Below, in pieces: positions 1-6,497 of a stretch of DNA of 6,905 nt. This stretch comes from SAR324 cluster bacterium (GTDB lineage Bacteria > SAR324 > NAC60-12), in contig JAPKDT010000110.1 in the NCBI GenBank assembly GCA_028822475.1, forward strand, positions 1 to 6,905. Direction: 5' to 3'. The first letter of the stretch is position 1. Every line of letters starts with the position of its first letter. Under the pieces are notes generated by a model. It worked only from the letters and a program-made list of their open reading frames with translations, did not search any database and was not told the DNA's origin. Both the position numbers and the translations under genes were made by a program.

Positions 1-140
1 CCGGAGCCTTTACTTTTACATTCGATGCTGCTGTCGTGATTCTTAATAATATTATCTGATACTGACAAATAGAGACCAGTTCCATTTTCGAGAGGTTTAG
101 TGGTGAAAAATGGTTCAAGATATTCGGTAAGCTCTCTAGA
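1..140 (-). pseudogene. Sensor histidine kinase C-terminal fragment (HATPase domain), decayed, runs off the left edge
   Basis: Read on the minus strand, this frame gives a run with the order of a histidine kinase ATPase domain. First comes RELTEYLEPFFTTKP (the F box, usually xxIFEPFFTTK), then NGTGLYLSVSDNIIK (the G2 box, usually GTGLGLS.SY.IIK), then the strand SSIECKSKGSG leading off the window edge. The second glycine of GTGLGL is Tyr and the HGG that usually follows is HDS. The DxGxG segment expected before the F box is absent, and in-frame stops lie at 207-212 with no usable start after them. It therefore looks like the decayed 3' part of a kinase gene, cut off at about 140-150. The C-terminal end lies outside the window. 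The family assignment is strong from the EPFFTTKP and GTGL motifs; that it is dead is inference. Confidence 0.7.
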
Positions 141-327
141 GCAAATAAAAGCCCACAAGGTTTTATCTGGACAGGTACCGGCAGAGTTTGGAGTGGTTGG
201 TTTCTTTTATCAAGATGAGAAGCATTTTGTCTACTGGAAATATCTGCACAGTTGGACTGTCGGTATCATTACTGTTTTGCATAAACGTATGCCACAGATT
301 GATCAATTCAAAGATAATTTTAAGTAA
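100..327 (+). pseudogene. RelE/ParE-like toxin, C-terminal remnant (75-codon ORF)
   Basis: The ORF opens with GTG GTG and ends at TAA. From about residue 20 onward it reads like the second half of a RelE/ParE-superfamily toxin. A GQVPAEFG stretch sits where the GRxRxE turn normally is. The beta strands HFVYWKYL and TVGIITVLHKRM follow, corresponding to the usual HxIxYR and VxIxxVLHxRM, and then a short IDQFKDNF tail. Family members are about 90-105 residues and begin with two helices. Those helices are missing here, and the first 13 or so codons lie antisense to the kinase fragment and are probably not native. No antitoxin gene is visible upstream and no clear ribosome binding site precedes the GTG. 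I read it as a 5'-truncated toxin remnant. A short intact gene of another family is the alternative. Confidence 0.45.
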
Positions 328-328
328 T

Positions 329-349
329 ATTTAAACGCTCTGTTTAAAT
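329..349. terminator. Perfect 8-bp inverted repeat between the convergent ORFs
   Basis: ATTTAAAC (329-336) and GTTTAAAT (342-349) are perfect reverse complements around the 5-base loop GCTCT. The dyad lies between the stop of the plus-strand toxin remnant (327) and the recombinase, and covers the recombinase stop codon (344-346). It could work as a weak terminator for both strands. The stem is mostly A/T and lacks a clear U tract, so it could equally be a recombination-site arm or chance. Confidence 0.3.
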
Positions 350-1333
350 CAGGGGGAGACGGTCGGTAGGATTTTTTTCTAAAAGCTGCCTGTCGTGAAA
401 GTAACGGATAGTGGTATTGGCGGAGGCATGGCGTGCGTAAGACTGAACTTTCTGTAGCGGTTCACCAAGTTCCAGCGCAAGTGTGATTGCAGTGTGGCGC
501 AGATAATGTGCAGAAATATTTAAGCCAATTGCTTTGCCAAGTCTGGAAACGATGTCATTGATGCCTTTTCCCGACATTTGATGTGCAAGTGTCCTGAAGC
601 CGAGTGATGGAAAAACATAAGCGGAATCAATGCTGTTTTGCTGACACAATAAGCGCCAGCTGGATAATTCTTCATGCAGTTCATCCCTCAATTTAATCCG
701 TTGTTCTTTTCCGCTTTTCGTAAACCTCAGTACAGCCACGTAAAAAGCACCATCCTGGACAATATCATCCCAGCGTAAATCAGCTGCTTCTCCGCGTCTG
801 GCTGCAGTCAGGTAAAGAAATTTCAGCACAAGTCCATTCCGGCATCTCAGCAGCGTTGCCGTGCGACCATCGTATTGCATGACCTTATTTGCCTCCATCA
901 TGGCATTGAGTTGGGAAACCTGGAGCGCGCCTTTACTGGTCGCAGTGTCAACTTTTTCCGCTCGGATGACAGAGGCTTTGAAAGGATTCTGTTTGAGATA
1001 GCCAAACTCTGTCAGCACCTTGCAGACTTTACGTAAGGCGCTCATGGTTTGATTGATGGTCGAAGCTTTTTTACCTGAAGACTTCAGCTGATTTTTGTAT
1101 TCGAGCATCCGGAGAGGATCAAAGTTCTCCATTTCTCGCAGTTCCCGGATATCTGCCCATTCCTGTAAATCCCTGAAGGCGCGCGCGTATGCTCGCTGAG
1201 TATTGGCCGCATATTCGCCAAATACCAGTTTCAAGGCCTCATTCGGAGCCAGAGAGGAATGTTGAACAGCAACGGCTGTTGCTTCCGTATTCTGTATTTC
1301 AGAATTATGCTCTTCCACTGAAATAATTTTCAT
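344..1333 (-). CDS. Tyrosine recombinase / integrase
   Basis: This 329-residue protein has the two-domain layout of phage-integrase/XerCD-type tyrosine recombinases, which cut and rejoin DNA through a covalent 3'-phosphotyrosine. Residues about 28-118 form the SAM-like core-binding domain (NTQRAYARAFRDLQEW, then STINQTMSALRKV). The catalytic domain follows from about 138. All catalytic residues are present with normal spacing: Arg179 (TAARRGEAADLRW), Lys206 (FTKSGKE), His276 and Arg279 (HYLRH), His302 (YARHAS) and Tyr311 (IRYFHD). His302 to Tyr311 is nine residues, as in XerD. The ATG start has only a weak purine stretch upstream but sits about 57 bases below a good promoter. It is probably not housekeeping XerC/D, because it lies among gene debris and its N-terminus is long and divergent. 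No tRNA or clear att duplication is visible, so its element and target site are unknown. Confidence 0.95.
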   Translation of the reverse strand: MKIISVEEHNSEIQNTEATAVAVQHSSLAPNEALKLVFGEYAANTQRAYARAFRDLQEWADIRELREMENFDPLRMLEYKNQLKSSGKKASTINQTMSALRKVCKVLTEFGYLKQNPFKASVIRAEKVDTATSKGALQVSQLNAMMEANKVMQYDGRTATLLRCRNGLVLKFLYLTAARRGEAADLRWDDIVQDGAFYVAVLRFTKSGKEQRIKLRDELHEELSSWRLLCQQNSIDSAYVFPSLGFRTLAHQMSGKGINDIVSRLGKAIGLNISAHYLRHTAITLALELGEPLQKVQSYARHASANTTIRYFHDRQLLEKNPTDRLPLI

Positions 1334-1397
1334 TTAAATCTTTTAGAAGCTTTGTAAAAGTTGTCACTCCCACGAAATTAACATGACAAATATGTGT

Positions 1398-1426
1398 GTT
1401 ATATTTACTTTTTTAAAGTTAATCAA
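1398..1426 (-). promoter_or_regulatory. Sigma70-type promoter for the recombinase
   Basis: On the minus strand a -35 box TTGATT (1421-1426) is followed by exactly 17 bases and a -10 box TATAAC (1398-1403). These match the consensus at 4/6 and 5/6 positions. Predicted initiation is near 1390, giving a leader of roughly 57 bases before the recombinase ATG at 1333. The -35 box begins only a few bases after the stop codon of the TonB-domain gene, so the recombinase can be transcribed on its own as well as by read-through. Confidence 0.55.
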
Positions 1427-1432
1427 TCTTGG

Positions 1433-2479
1433 TCAGGGCTGGATCAGAATCGTAACCACGTAAGGTGGATGTCGAATCAACAGCTCCATCGGCGGAGGCA
1501 GTTTCAGCAAATCAACCGAATCAAGGATCGATTTATCAAATTTATGAGAACCGCTTGCTTTCAACAAACGTCTTTCAATCACCTTGCCGTATTTATCAAT
1601 TTGCAGTCTCAGTCGTGCTTTTAAGTTCCTAACAGACAAATTACGGTTTTTTTGTCTAAAAAACATTAAATCTTTCTTAATTTTGCTCCAAATTAACTGA
1701 TTGTAACGTCTTTGCGCAATTTTGAACTGGAGCTCCTCCAAAGGCAATCTGGCTTTCGGCTCGAGACTTTCTGTTCCTTTCCGCAATTTAGTGTCGGACC
1801 AGAATTTTGCAGTTTTATTTTTTGCTTTTGCAGAATCAGCTTTCTTGCTCACTGCTTCCGGAGAAGTTGAAAGCGTCTTTGGACTTGTCTGCTCCACTAC
1901 CATTGGAGGCTTTAGGTAACTCTGCATCCGGAGCACTACATTTGTCAGCATCTCTTCCGGAGTCAAAGCGCAGAGTGAGCAGACTTCATGTTTCACTCGC
2001 CAAAGCTTATTTTCCCCTATCAGGATCAGAGTCAAACGCTGATTATCCGGTTGGCTTTTGAGTAAAAATAAACTGGTCTGCGGAAAAGCAGCGTGCACTT
2101 CCAGCATACATTTTAGTTGCAGACAGTAATTTTTCTCAGCAGTACTTTCCAGTTTTTGCAGGGCTTTTTCAAAAGCTCTTTGCTTACTTAAATCAAAGCT
2201 GCCGGCTAATTCATACTTCAATTTGTGAAGCAAGATTTGTTCCGAAAAATCTGGTGAGTTGCTTGTGTTTAATCCCATAACCACCGCACGTGGTTTGTAT
2301 TCCTGAGACAAAACCGAAGTAGTCAATGAAAAGAAAAACAGCACAATCAGTATAGAAAAGATTGAGAACTGCAAAGATTTATTGAGGGAATTTGTAATAT
2401 ACACAGAAAAGCCAAAATTATGGGAAAAGTAATCAAGGAGACGGCCTTTTGTTATACAACTGTATGAGACTTTTCGCAA
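1433..2479 (-). CDS. TonB C-terminal domain protein with CsgG/FlgO-like N-terminal region
   Basis: The C-terminal 90 or so residues (about 258-348) match a TonB/TolA C-terminal domain: YNQLIWSKIKKDL, then the strand ARLRLQIDKYGKVIERRLLKASG, the SGSHKFDKSILDSV helix, and LPPPMELL. In front lie a Lys/Ala/Ser/Pro linker (about 195-245) and a domain (about 60-190) that starts with a strand, RAVVMGL. That domain carries Cys119/Cys124 and Cys167/Cys170, which recalls the CsgG/FlgO-like fold but is not a firm match. A hydrophobic stretch at 36-57 ending TTSVLS-QE suggests a signal peptide or an anchor, so the protein is probably periplasmic. The longest frame begins with TTG directly after an in-frame stop. 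A GTG at 2404 (residue 26) gives a more normal signal peptide and a product of about 323 residues. Neither start has a clear ribosome binding site. No exbB, exbD or receptor gene is nearby, so energy transduction is unproven. Confidence 0.8.
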   Translation of the reverse strand: MRKVSYSCITKGRLLDYFSHNFGFSVYITNSLNKSLQFSIFSILIVLFFFSLTTSVLSQEYKPRAVVMGLNTSNSPDFSEQILLHKLKYELAGSFDLSKQRAFEKALQKLESTAEKNYCLQLKCMLEVHAAFPQTSLFLLKSQPDNQRLTLILIGENKLWRVKHEVCSLCALTPEEMLTNVVLRMQSYLKPPMVVEQTSPKTLSTSPEAVSKKADSAKAKNKTAKFWSDTKLRKGTESLEPKARLPLEELQFKIAQRRYNQLIWSKIKKDLMFFRQKNRNLSVRNLKARLRLQIDKYGKVIERRLLKASGSHKFDKSILDSVDLLKLPPPMELLIRHPPYVVTILIQP

Positions 2480-2488
2480 GAAGTTGCG
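2475..2488. repeat. Hairpin over the TTG start of the TonB-domain gene
   Basis: CGCAA (2475-2479) and TTGCG (2484-2488) are perfect complements around the tetraloop GAAG (CTTC on the mRNA strand). The candidate TTG start codon (2477-2479) lies inside one arm. In the mRNA this would hide that start, which supports use of the downstream GTG or points to translational control. Confidence 0.35.
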
Positions 2489-2604
2489 GGATTAGTCAAT
2501 CCTGAGAAGTAGCTTTTGAGTCACGAATTATCGGAAGTGCCTGATATTATTGACTCCGACATATCATCTGGACTACAGGTAGAGATCTGCTAAGTTCCTA
2601 ATAT

Positions 2605-2633
2605 ATTATAATATACTTTGCATAAGTTCGGAA
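2605..2633 (-). promoter_or_regulatory. Candidate promoter for the TonB-domain gene
   Basis: On the minus strand TTCCGA (2628-2633) and a perfect TATAAT (2605-2610) are 17 bases apart. The -35 matches the consensus at only 3/6, and the -10 sits in a run of TA steps where such hexamers arise by chance. Initiation near 2598 would give a leader of about 120 bases to the TTG at 2479, or about 195 to the GTG at 2404. Confidence 0.3.
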
Positions 2634-2642
2634 TGAAACGAT

Positions 2643-2670
2643 AAGGGGAATTATGAATAAACGATACTAA
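2643..2670 (+). other. Five-codon ORF behind a strong ribosome binding site
   Basis: AAGGGGA (2643-2649) stands four to five bases before ATG (2653), followed by AAT AAA CGA TAC TAA, that is MNKRY-stop. A plus-strand TATAAT overlaps the AT run at 2607-2612, about 40 bases upstream, but has no convincing -35. After the stop the same frame stays open for another 17 codons, so this may be the broken start of a lost gene. A leader peptide is less likely, because the downstream DNA on this strand is antisense to ynjD. Confidence 0.3.
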
Positions 2671-2719
2671 ATTCTGAAAATCAAATTAAATTTCATGATC
2701 CAATGTCTTGTCAGCACGC

Positions 2720-2741
2720 AATAGATGCCTGCTCGTCTATT
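2720..2741 (-). terminator. Weak hairpin after the ynjBCD operon
   Basis: AATAGATG (2720-2727) pairs with CGTCTATT (2734-2741) with one G-T wobble and a six-base loop. It starts about a dozen bases beyond the ynjD stop codon, where a terminator would be expected. No U tract follows on the minus strand, so it is at best an imperfect intrinsic terminator or a 3'-end stabilising stem. Confidence 0.3.
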
Positions 2742-2752
2742 AGTTTGAGACA

Positions 2753-3376
2753 TCAAAGTGCAATAATATCTCCGCCAGCGGCCTGAGCATCAGCGTGATC
2801 ATGAGTGACAAGAAGAGTGGGAAGACTATTTTTTACTGCATGAGCAAAAACCAGCTTCCGAAACCGTCCACGCAGTTCCTGATCAAGTTTGGAAAACGGT
2901 TCATCCAGCAGTAAGGCCTCTGGTTGGGCGAGCAAAGTACGCATCAAAGCAACTCTTGCCCTTTGTCCGCCGGACAAACTTGCAGGATCCCGTTCGTGCA
3001 TTCCGGACAGTTCAATTTCCTCCAGAGCCTGTTCAATTTTATCGTGGCGTTCATGACGCCGAATTTTAGCGGGCAGGGCAAAAGCAAGATTTTCTCCTAC
3101 AGACAAATGCGGAAAGAGCAGATCATCCTGAAATAAAATCCCCAGTTTTCGTTCATGCGGAGGTAGATCGTCTAATGTTTTATCATGCAGGATTATCTTT
3201 CCGCTAGTTTGAAAAACAGACGGAAGTGTACCGCACAAATGGGCCAGCAAACTGGATTTTCCACATCCGCTTGGCCCCATCACAGTTTTGACCTGTCCCG
3301 CATTCACTTCAAGGTTGAGCTTGCTGAATAGTGGATTGCCGTCAATTTTCAGGGAAATGTTTTCTAGTTTTAACAT
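2753..3376 (-). CDS. ynjD: YnjD-like ABC transporter ATP-binding protein
   Basis: This 207-residue ABC ATPase is the energy-supplying cytoplasmic subunit of the importer encoded with the two genes upstream. All nucleotide-binding motifs are present: Walker A GPSGCGKS (34-41), Q-loop Gln83 (LFQDDLLFPHLSVGEN), signature LSGGQ (134-138), Walker B ALLLDEP (154-160), D-loop SKLD (162-165) and H-loop His192 (VTHD). The protein stops shortly after the H-loop and has no C-terminal regulatory domain. That matches the short YnjD type (about 217 residues in E. coli) and differs from the longer CysA/PotA ATPases. Its ATG lies 42 bases beyond the permease stop, with no clear Shine-Dalgarno. It is the last gene of the ynjBCD-type operon. 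The ABC assignment is certain; the ynjD name rests on size, gene order and partners. Confidence 0.93.
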   Translation of the reverse strand: MLKLENISLKIDGNPLFSKLNLEVNAGQVKTVMGPSGCGKSSLLAHLCGTLPSVFQTSGKIILHDKTLDDLPPHERKLGILFQDDLLFPHLSVGENLAFALPAKIRRHERHDKIEQALEEIELSGMHERDPASLSGGQRARVALMRTLLAQPEALLLDEPFSKLDQELRGRFRKLVFAHAVKNSLPTLLVTHDHADAQAAGGDIIAL

Positions 3377-3418
3377 TTTATAAGTTTTGGTACTTTTTTG
3401 GACTACATGCTCATTATT

Positions 3419-5149
3419 TTATAGTAAACTGGCTCGGTTCCGGAACCGCCAGCGTGGAATGGCCAAGGCCAGTAAAAGCGCAATCCATGGAAACAAAGCC
3501 TGCAGAAAACCGTATACACCAATGACACGCCGGTCCGCTCCTGCGGCGTAACTCACGGCCTCAGTGGTGAGTGTGGCAAAACGTCCTCCTCCCGCGAATA
3601 GTGTTGGTAGATACTGGGAGACACTGACGGCAAATCCGACAGCAGCAGCGACGAGCAGTGGTTTTAACAGCAAAGGCAGTTTGATTCGGAACAAAACCCT
3701 CAGCGGAGACGCGCCCAGACATTGACCGATTTGTGGAAAACGGGTGTCCAGATTACGCCACGGATCAGCCAGTGTAAGAAAAACATATGGTAAAACAAAC
3801 AGTAAATGACTCCATACTAGCAACAGAAATGTGCCGTCCATTTCAAGACGTACTGCTAGGATCTGGATACCGAGTAGAAAAGTCGCCTGTGGAATTAACA
3901 AAGGCAGATATAGCAGCCATTGGGAACGGAATGAAAAGCTGACTCTGCGCCACTGTTCATTTTCTAAACAACCCACCACTAAAATCAACGCGATTACGAC
4001 GGCAATCACTCCCAGCTCCAGAGTCGTGAACGAGGTTTCCTGTATACTGCTCCAGTGACGCTCCCAATTCCGCGAGGTCCAACGCTGGGGCAAAACATGG
4101 GGATACGGCCAGCGTAATGATAAAGACCAAAACGCCAAACCAAGCACACTCAAAAAAGCTGTTCCGAGCAAAAGCAATCCGCTCAGAGCAGCAAGCTTGT
4201 GAGCTTCGTTTCCGTTCCCACGTTTGCCGTTTGAAAGCCAATTCCTCCATTTTTGTAAAAGCAGCCACTCTGAAACACGCCAGAAAAGCAATGCTCCAAG
4301 CGTGAGCAGCAACAGTAAAACCGCACCGGCTGAGGCCAAAAACCGAAATGATAAATCAGGATTGTCGATCCAGCGTAAAATCAGCACCGAAAGTGTTGGA
4401 GGAGTGCTGGGACCTAGAATCAACGCAACATCAACCACTGACAGAGAAAACGCCAGCACCGCAAAAACAGGAAGACGAATCAATGGATAAACCTGCGGTA
4501 ACACTAGTTTCAGCCAACTCCGTAAATTCCCATAACCCAGAGATTGCCCGATGCGAATATATTCCTGTGCGCGAATTTGCGGCAAGGCCGCAAGAATCAT
4601 TAAAAGTAAATATGGAGTTTCTTTCAAGACTAAACCCAAAATTAAACTTAGACCAAAAGGATCCTGTACTGTCACCCATTCCGGAGGTGTTTCCCATCCC
4701 ATCAACAGGAAAGAAAACCAGCGGACGATCCAACCGCTTGGTGCCACCAAAAAGGCCAATCCTAAAGCCATTGCTGCATGAGGCACAGCAATCAAAGGAA
4801 TCAAGCCACGCCTAACAATTACAAACAAACTGGCCATTTTGTTATTTTTATTTCCGGAAAGGCTAGCACGCGAAAGCATTGCGGCCAGAAGAATCGCCAA
4901 AGACAAAGAGATAAAAGTCGCGGCAATTCCGGAAAAAAGAGTCAGCCAAACCGCATGCAGAAGTGCAGGATGCTCAAGCAATTGGCGGAAAACTTCAAAG
5001 TGAAATTGATCTCCGCCAAGATCAGGTAAGTATCCGAGAGCCGGAAGCAACACACCGAAAAGTCCTGCAGCAATTGGAAGCAGAAACAGTAGCTGAGTTA
5101 GAAATGGAAAAGCAGGGAGTAGACTCACTGTCCGTATCGTCGTTGCCAT
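3419..5149 (-). CDS. ynjC: YnjC-like ABC transporter permease (fused double domain)
   Basis: This 576-residue inner-membrane protein joins two binding-protein-dependent permease domains, so one chain can form the whole channel. Hydrophobic segments start at about 18, 66, 115, 165, 226 and 272 in the first half, and at about 320, 376, 412, 440, 497 and 550 in the second. Each half has the cytoplasmic EAA loop that docks the ATPase: EYIRIGQSLGYGNLR with LPQVYP (about 196-222), and FPQIGQCLGASPLR with LPLLLKP (about 471-497). A loop SQYLPTLFAGGGR with LTTEAV (511-532) is typical of the YnjC/ThiP-like group. It is longer than E. coli YnjC (about 511 residues). The ATG lies inside the end of ynjB, overlapping by 25 bases, which suggests translational coupling. 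Several long frames on the opposite strand are shadows of this gene. Confidence 0.93.
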   Translation of the reverse strand: MATTIRTVSLLPAFPFLTQLLFLLPIAAGLFGVLLPALGYLPDLGGDQFHFEVFRQLLEHPALLHAVWLTLFSGIAATFISLSLAILLAAMLSRASLSGNKNNKMASLFVIVRRGLIPLIAVPHAAMALGLAFLVAPSGWIVRWFSFLLMGWETPPEWVTVQDPFGLSLILGLVLKETPYLLLMILAALPQIRAQEYIRIGQSLGYGNLRSWLKLVLPQVYPLIRLPVFAVLAFSLSVVDVALILGPSTPPTLSVLILRWIDNPDLSFRFLASAGAVLLLLLTLGALLFWRVSEWLLLQKWRNWLSNGKRGNGNEAHKLAALSGLLLLGTAFLSVLGLAFWSLSLRWPYPHVLPQRWTSRNWERHWSSIQETSFTTLELGVIAVVIALILVVGCLENEQWRRVSFSFRSQWLLYLPLLIPQATFLLGIQILAVRLEMDGTFLLLVWSHLLFVLPYVFLTLADPWRNLDTRFPQIGQCLGASPLRVLFRIKLPLLLKPLLVAAAVGFAVSVSQYLPTLFAGGGRFATLTTEAVSYAAGADRRVIGVYGFLQALFPWIALLLALAIPRWRFRNRASLL

Positions 5150-6375
5150 TCCGCACCAAGTTGGTTTTTCCAGTCCGGATGCGGATTTGGCTGAGTAGGT
5201 CCGAGTTTTTCCGGAGGCAGTGTCGCTACTCCAAGCGGAAGTGCTTTGAATTTTTGCTGATGCTGCTCTGAGAGTTTTGTGATTGACAGAACAGTACTGT
5301 CACCCCAGATATCCGGATTTTGCTTTTGCATTTGTGCTTCCGGACTCATTAGGAAATTTGCCACAATCATCGCGCCTTCACTTGAGCCGGAATTAAACGG
5401 AATTCCTACAAAGTGCGTGTTACCGATCGTACCTTTTTTCAGCACAAAAGTCCGGGCGCTTTCCGGAAGAGATCCGTTAGCAATAGCCGCGGACGTAGAG
5501 GAGGGATTGAACGAAAGTGCGATGTCGAGTTCACTGTCGTTGAGCATTTGCTGCTGAACGGAACTGCTGGACGGGAAACTATTTCCTGAACGCCATAGGA
5601 GAGGATGCAACTGGTTGAGATAACTCCAAAGCGGAGCGGTTACTTTAGAAAACTCAACTTTACTTTTTACGTATCTATTCAGTACTTCTGGATTTGCAGT
5701 CAGCTCGATTAACGCCTGCATAATAAAAGTAGAACCGAGAAAATCAGTTACGTGCGGATAGGTGAAACGACCGGGATGCCTTTGGGACCACTGCAGCAGT
5801 TCCGGAATACTTTTTGGAGTTTCGGAAACGCGTGCAGAGTCAAAAACAAAATTGAATTTAGCCATCCCCCAGGGTGCTTCATAACCTTCAACCGGCAGGT
5901 TGAAATCAAGCAACGTCGTTGGTTTTCCGTTAAAATCAACGAGTTTAAAATTTGGCAGATTATCCGTAAATGGTCCAAAGAGTAAGCCGTTTTCCTTCAT
6001 TTTGGCGAAATTCTCGCCGTTGATCCAAATCAAATCAACCGAACCGTTAGTGGTACGTCCAGCAGCTTTTTCAGCGAGTACACGTGAAACCGCATCTGCT
6101 GTGCTGGCAAGTTTGACGTGTTTGAGTGTAACACCATAATCTTCTTTGACTCTGCTTCCTACCCAACTGATGTAGGCATTAATTTCTTCGGAACCGCCCC
6201 ATGCATTCCAGTAAACAGTTTGTCCTTTGGCTTTTTTGCGGATGTCCTCCCACGAATTAGCAGAGACGGAAAAACTGCTGAGCAGCAAAAATAATGTTGT
6301 AAAAATTATAAAATTTAGTGTTTTTGATACAGTTCCAGATTCGGTTCCATGGTTATAATTAAAAATATTTTTCAT
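5125..6375 (-). CDS. ynjB: YnjB-like ABC transporter substrate-binding protein
   Basis: This 416-residue periplasmic binding protein should capture the solute and deliver it to the permease encoded next. A Sec signal peptide is visible: a long n-region, a hydrophobic core at about 20-36, and a likely SVSA-N cleavage after Ala39. There is no lipobox cysteine, so the protein is probably soluble. The mature protein has hallmarks of the YnjB family within extracellular solute-binding proteins: QTVYWNAWGGSEEINAYISW (52-71), AEKAAGR (101-107), GSVDLIWINGENFAKMK (111-127), LLFGPF and APWGMAKFNFVFD (167-179). E. coli YnjB is about 388 residues; the extra length is mostly at the N-terminus. A weak AGGT stands nine bases before the ATG. 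The ligand is unknown; thiamine-like or other small solutes have been suggested for relatives, but nothing here decides it. Confidence 0.92.
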   Translation of the reverse strand: MKNIFNYNHGTESGTVSKTLNFIIFTTLFLLLSSFSVSANSWEDIRKKAKGQTVYWNAWGGSEEINAYISWVGSRVKEDYGVTLKHVKLASTADAVSRVLAEKAAGRTTNGSVDLIWINGENFAKMKENGLLFGPFTDNLPNFKLVDFNGKPTTLLDFNLPVEGYEAPWGMAKFNFVFDSARVSETPKSIPELLQWSQRHPGRFTYPHVTDFLGSTFIMQALIELTANPEVLNRYVKSKVEFSKVTAPLWSYLNQLHPLLWRSGNSFPSSSSVQQQMLNDSELDIALSFNPSSTSAAIANGSLPESARTFVLKKGTIGNTHFVGIPFNSGSSEGAMIVANFLMSPEAQMQKQNPDIWGDSTVLSITKLSEQHQQKFKALPLGVATLPPEKLGPTQPNPHPDWKNQLGAEWQRRYGQ

Positions 6376-6497
6376 TTATATGTGACCTATAAAAATTCAA
6401 AAAAAATTTCATTTCGAACGAAACGAGAAATCTTTATCATAGTGCCGCACGCACATCAAAAAGATTATTGCCTATAGTCGAAATGAACTGACTAATG
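6376..6497. other. Leader region upstream of the ynjB-like gene
   Basis: These 122 bases separate the small membrane protein gene from ynjB. They hold an imperfect dyad, TTTCG-AA-CGAAA at 6412-6423, nested inside TTTC (6407-6410) and GAAA (6427-6430), about 35-55 bases before the ynjB start. This could be an operator. I see no convincing -35/-10 pair and none of the conserved CTGAGA or ACCTGATC-type elements of a TPP riboswitch. Confidence 0.35.

Larger units (their letters stand above)
2480..2752. other. Intergenic region between the ynjD-like and TonB-domain genes
   Basis: This 273-base stretch holds no gene I can recognise. It contains a hairpin next to the ynjD stop (2720-2741), an AT-rich stretch with a TATAAT (2600-2615), and a five-codon ORF behind a strong ribosome binding site on the plus strand (2643-2670). 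A plus-strand frame ending at the TAA near 2593 gives only about 25 residues and has no known match. The high A/T content and stop-rich frames look like ordinary intergenic DNA or a worn remnant. Confidence 0.6.

Noticed and set aside
1..1430. A tRNA gene or classical att duplication expected next to an integrase.
   Set aside because: No T-loop (GGTTCGAATCC-like) or acceptor stem pairing was seen on either strand, and the only direct repeat is the 8-base TTTAAATC, too short to call an att site.
1394..1624. A 76-codon plus-strand frame over the start of this region.
   Set aside because: It is antisense to the TonB C-terminal domain and to the recombinase promoter, with no recognisable domain.
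4348..4815. A 155-codon open frame on the plus strand.
   Set aside because: It is fully antisense to the first half of the ynjC-like permease, has a low-complexity composition rich in Lys, Pro and Ser, and resembles no family. It is a shadow of the real gene, as are the other plus-strand frames across 3800-5270.
5752..6139. Overlapping plus-strand frames and a second minus-strand frame inside the ynjB-like gene.
   Set aside because: The ynjB-like frame has a signal peptide and family motifs throughout this stretch; the others have none and no ribosome binding sites.
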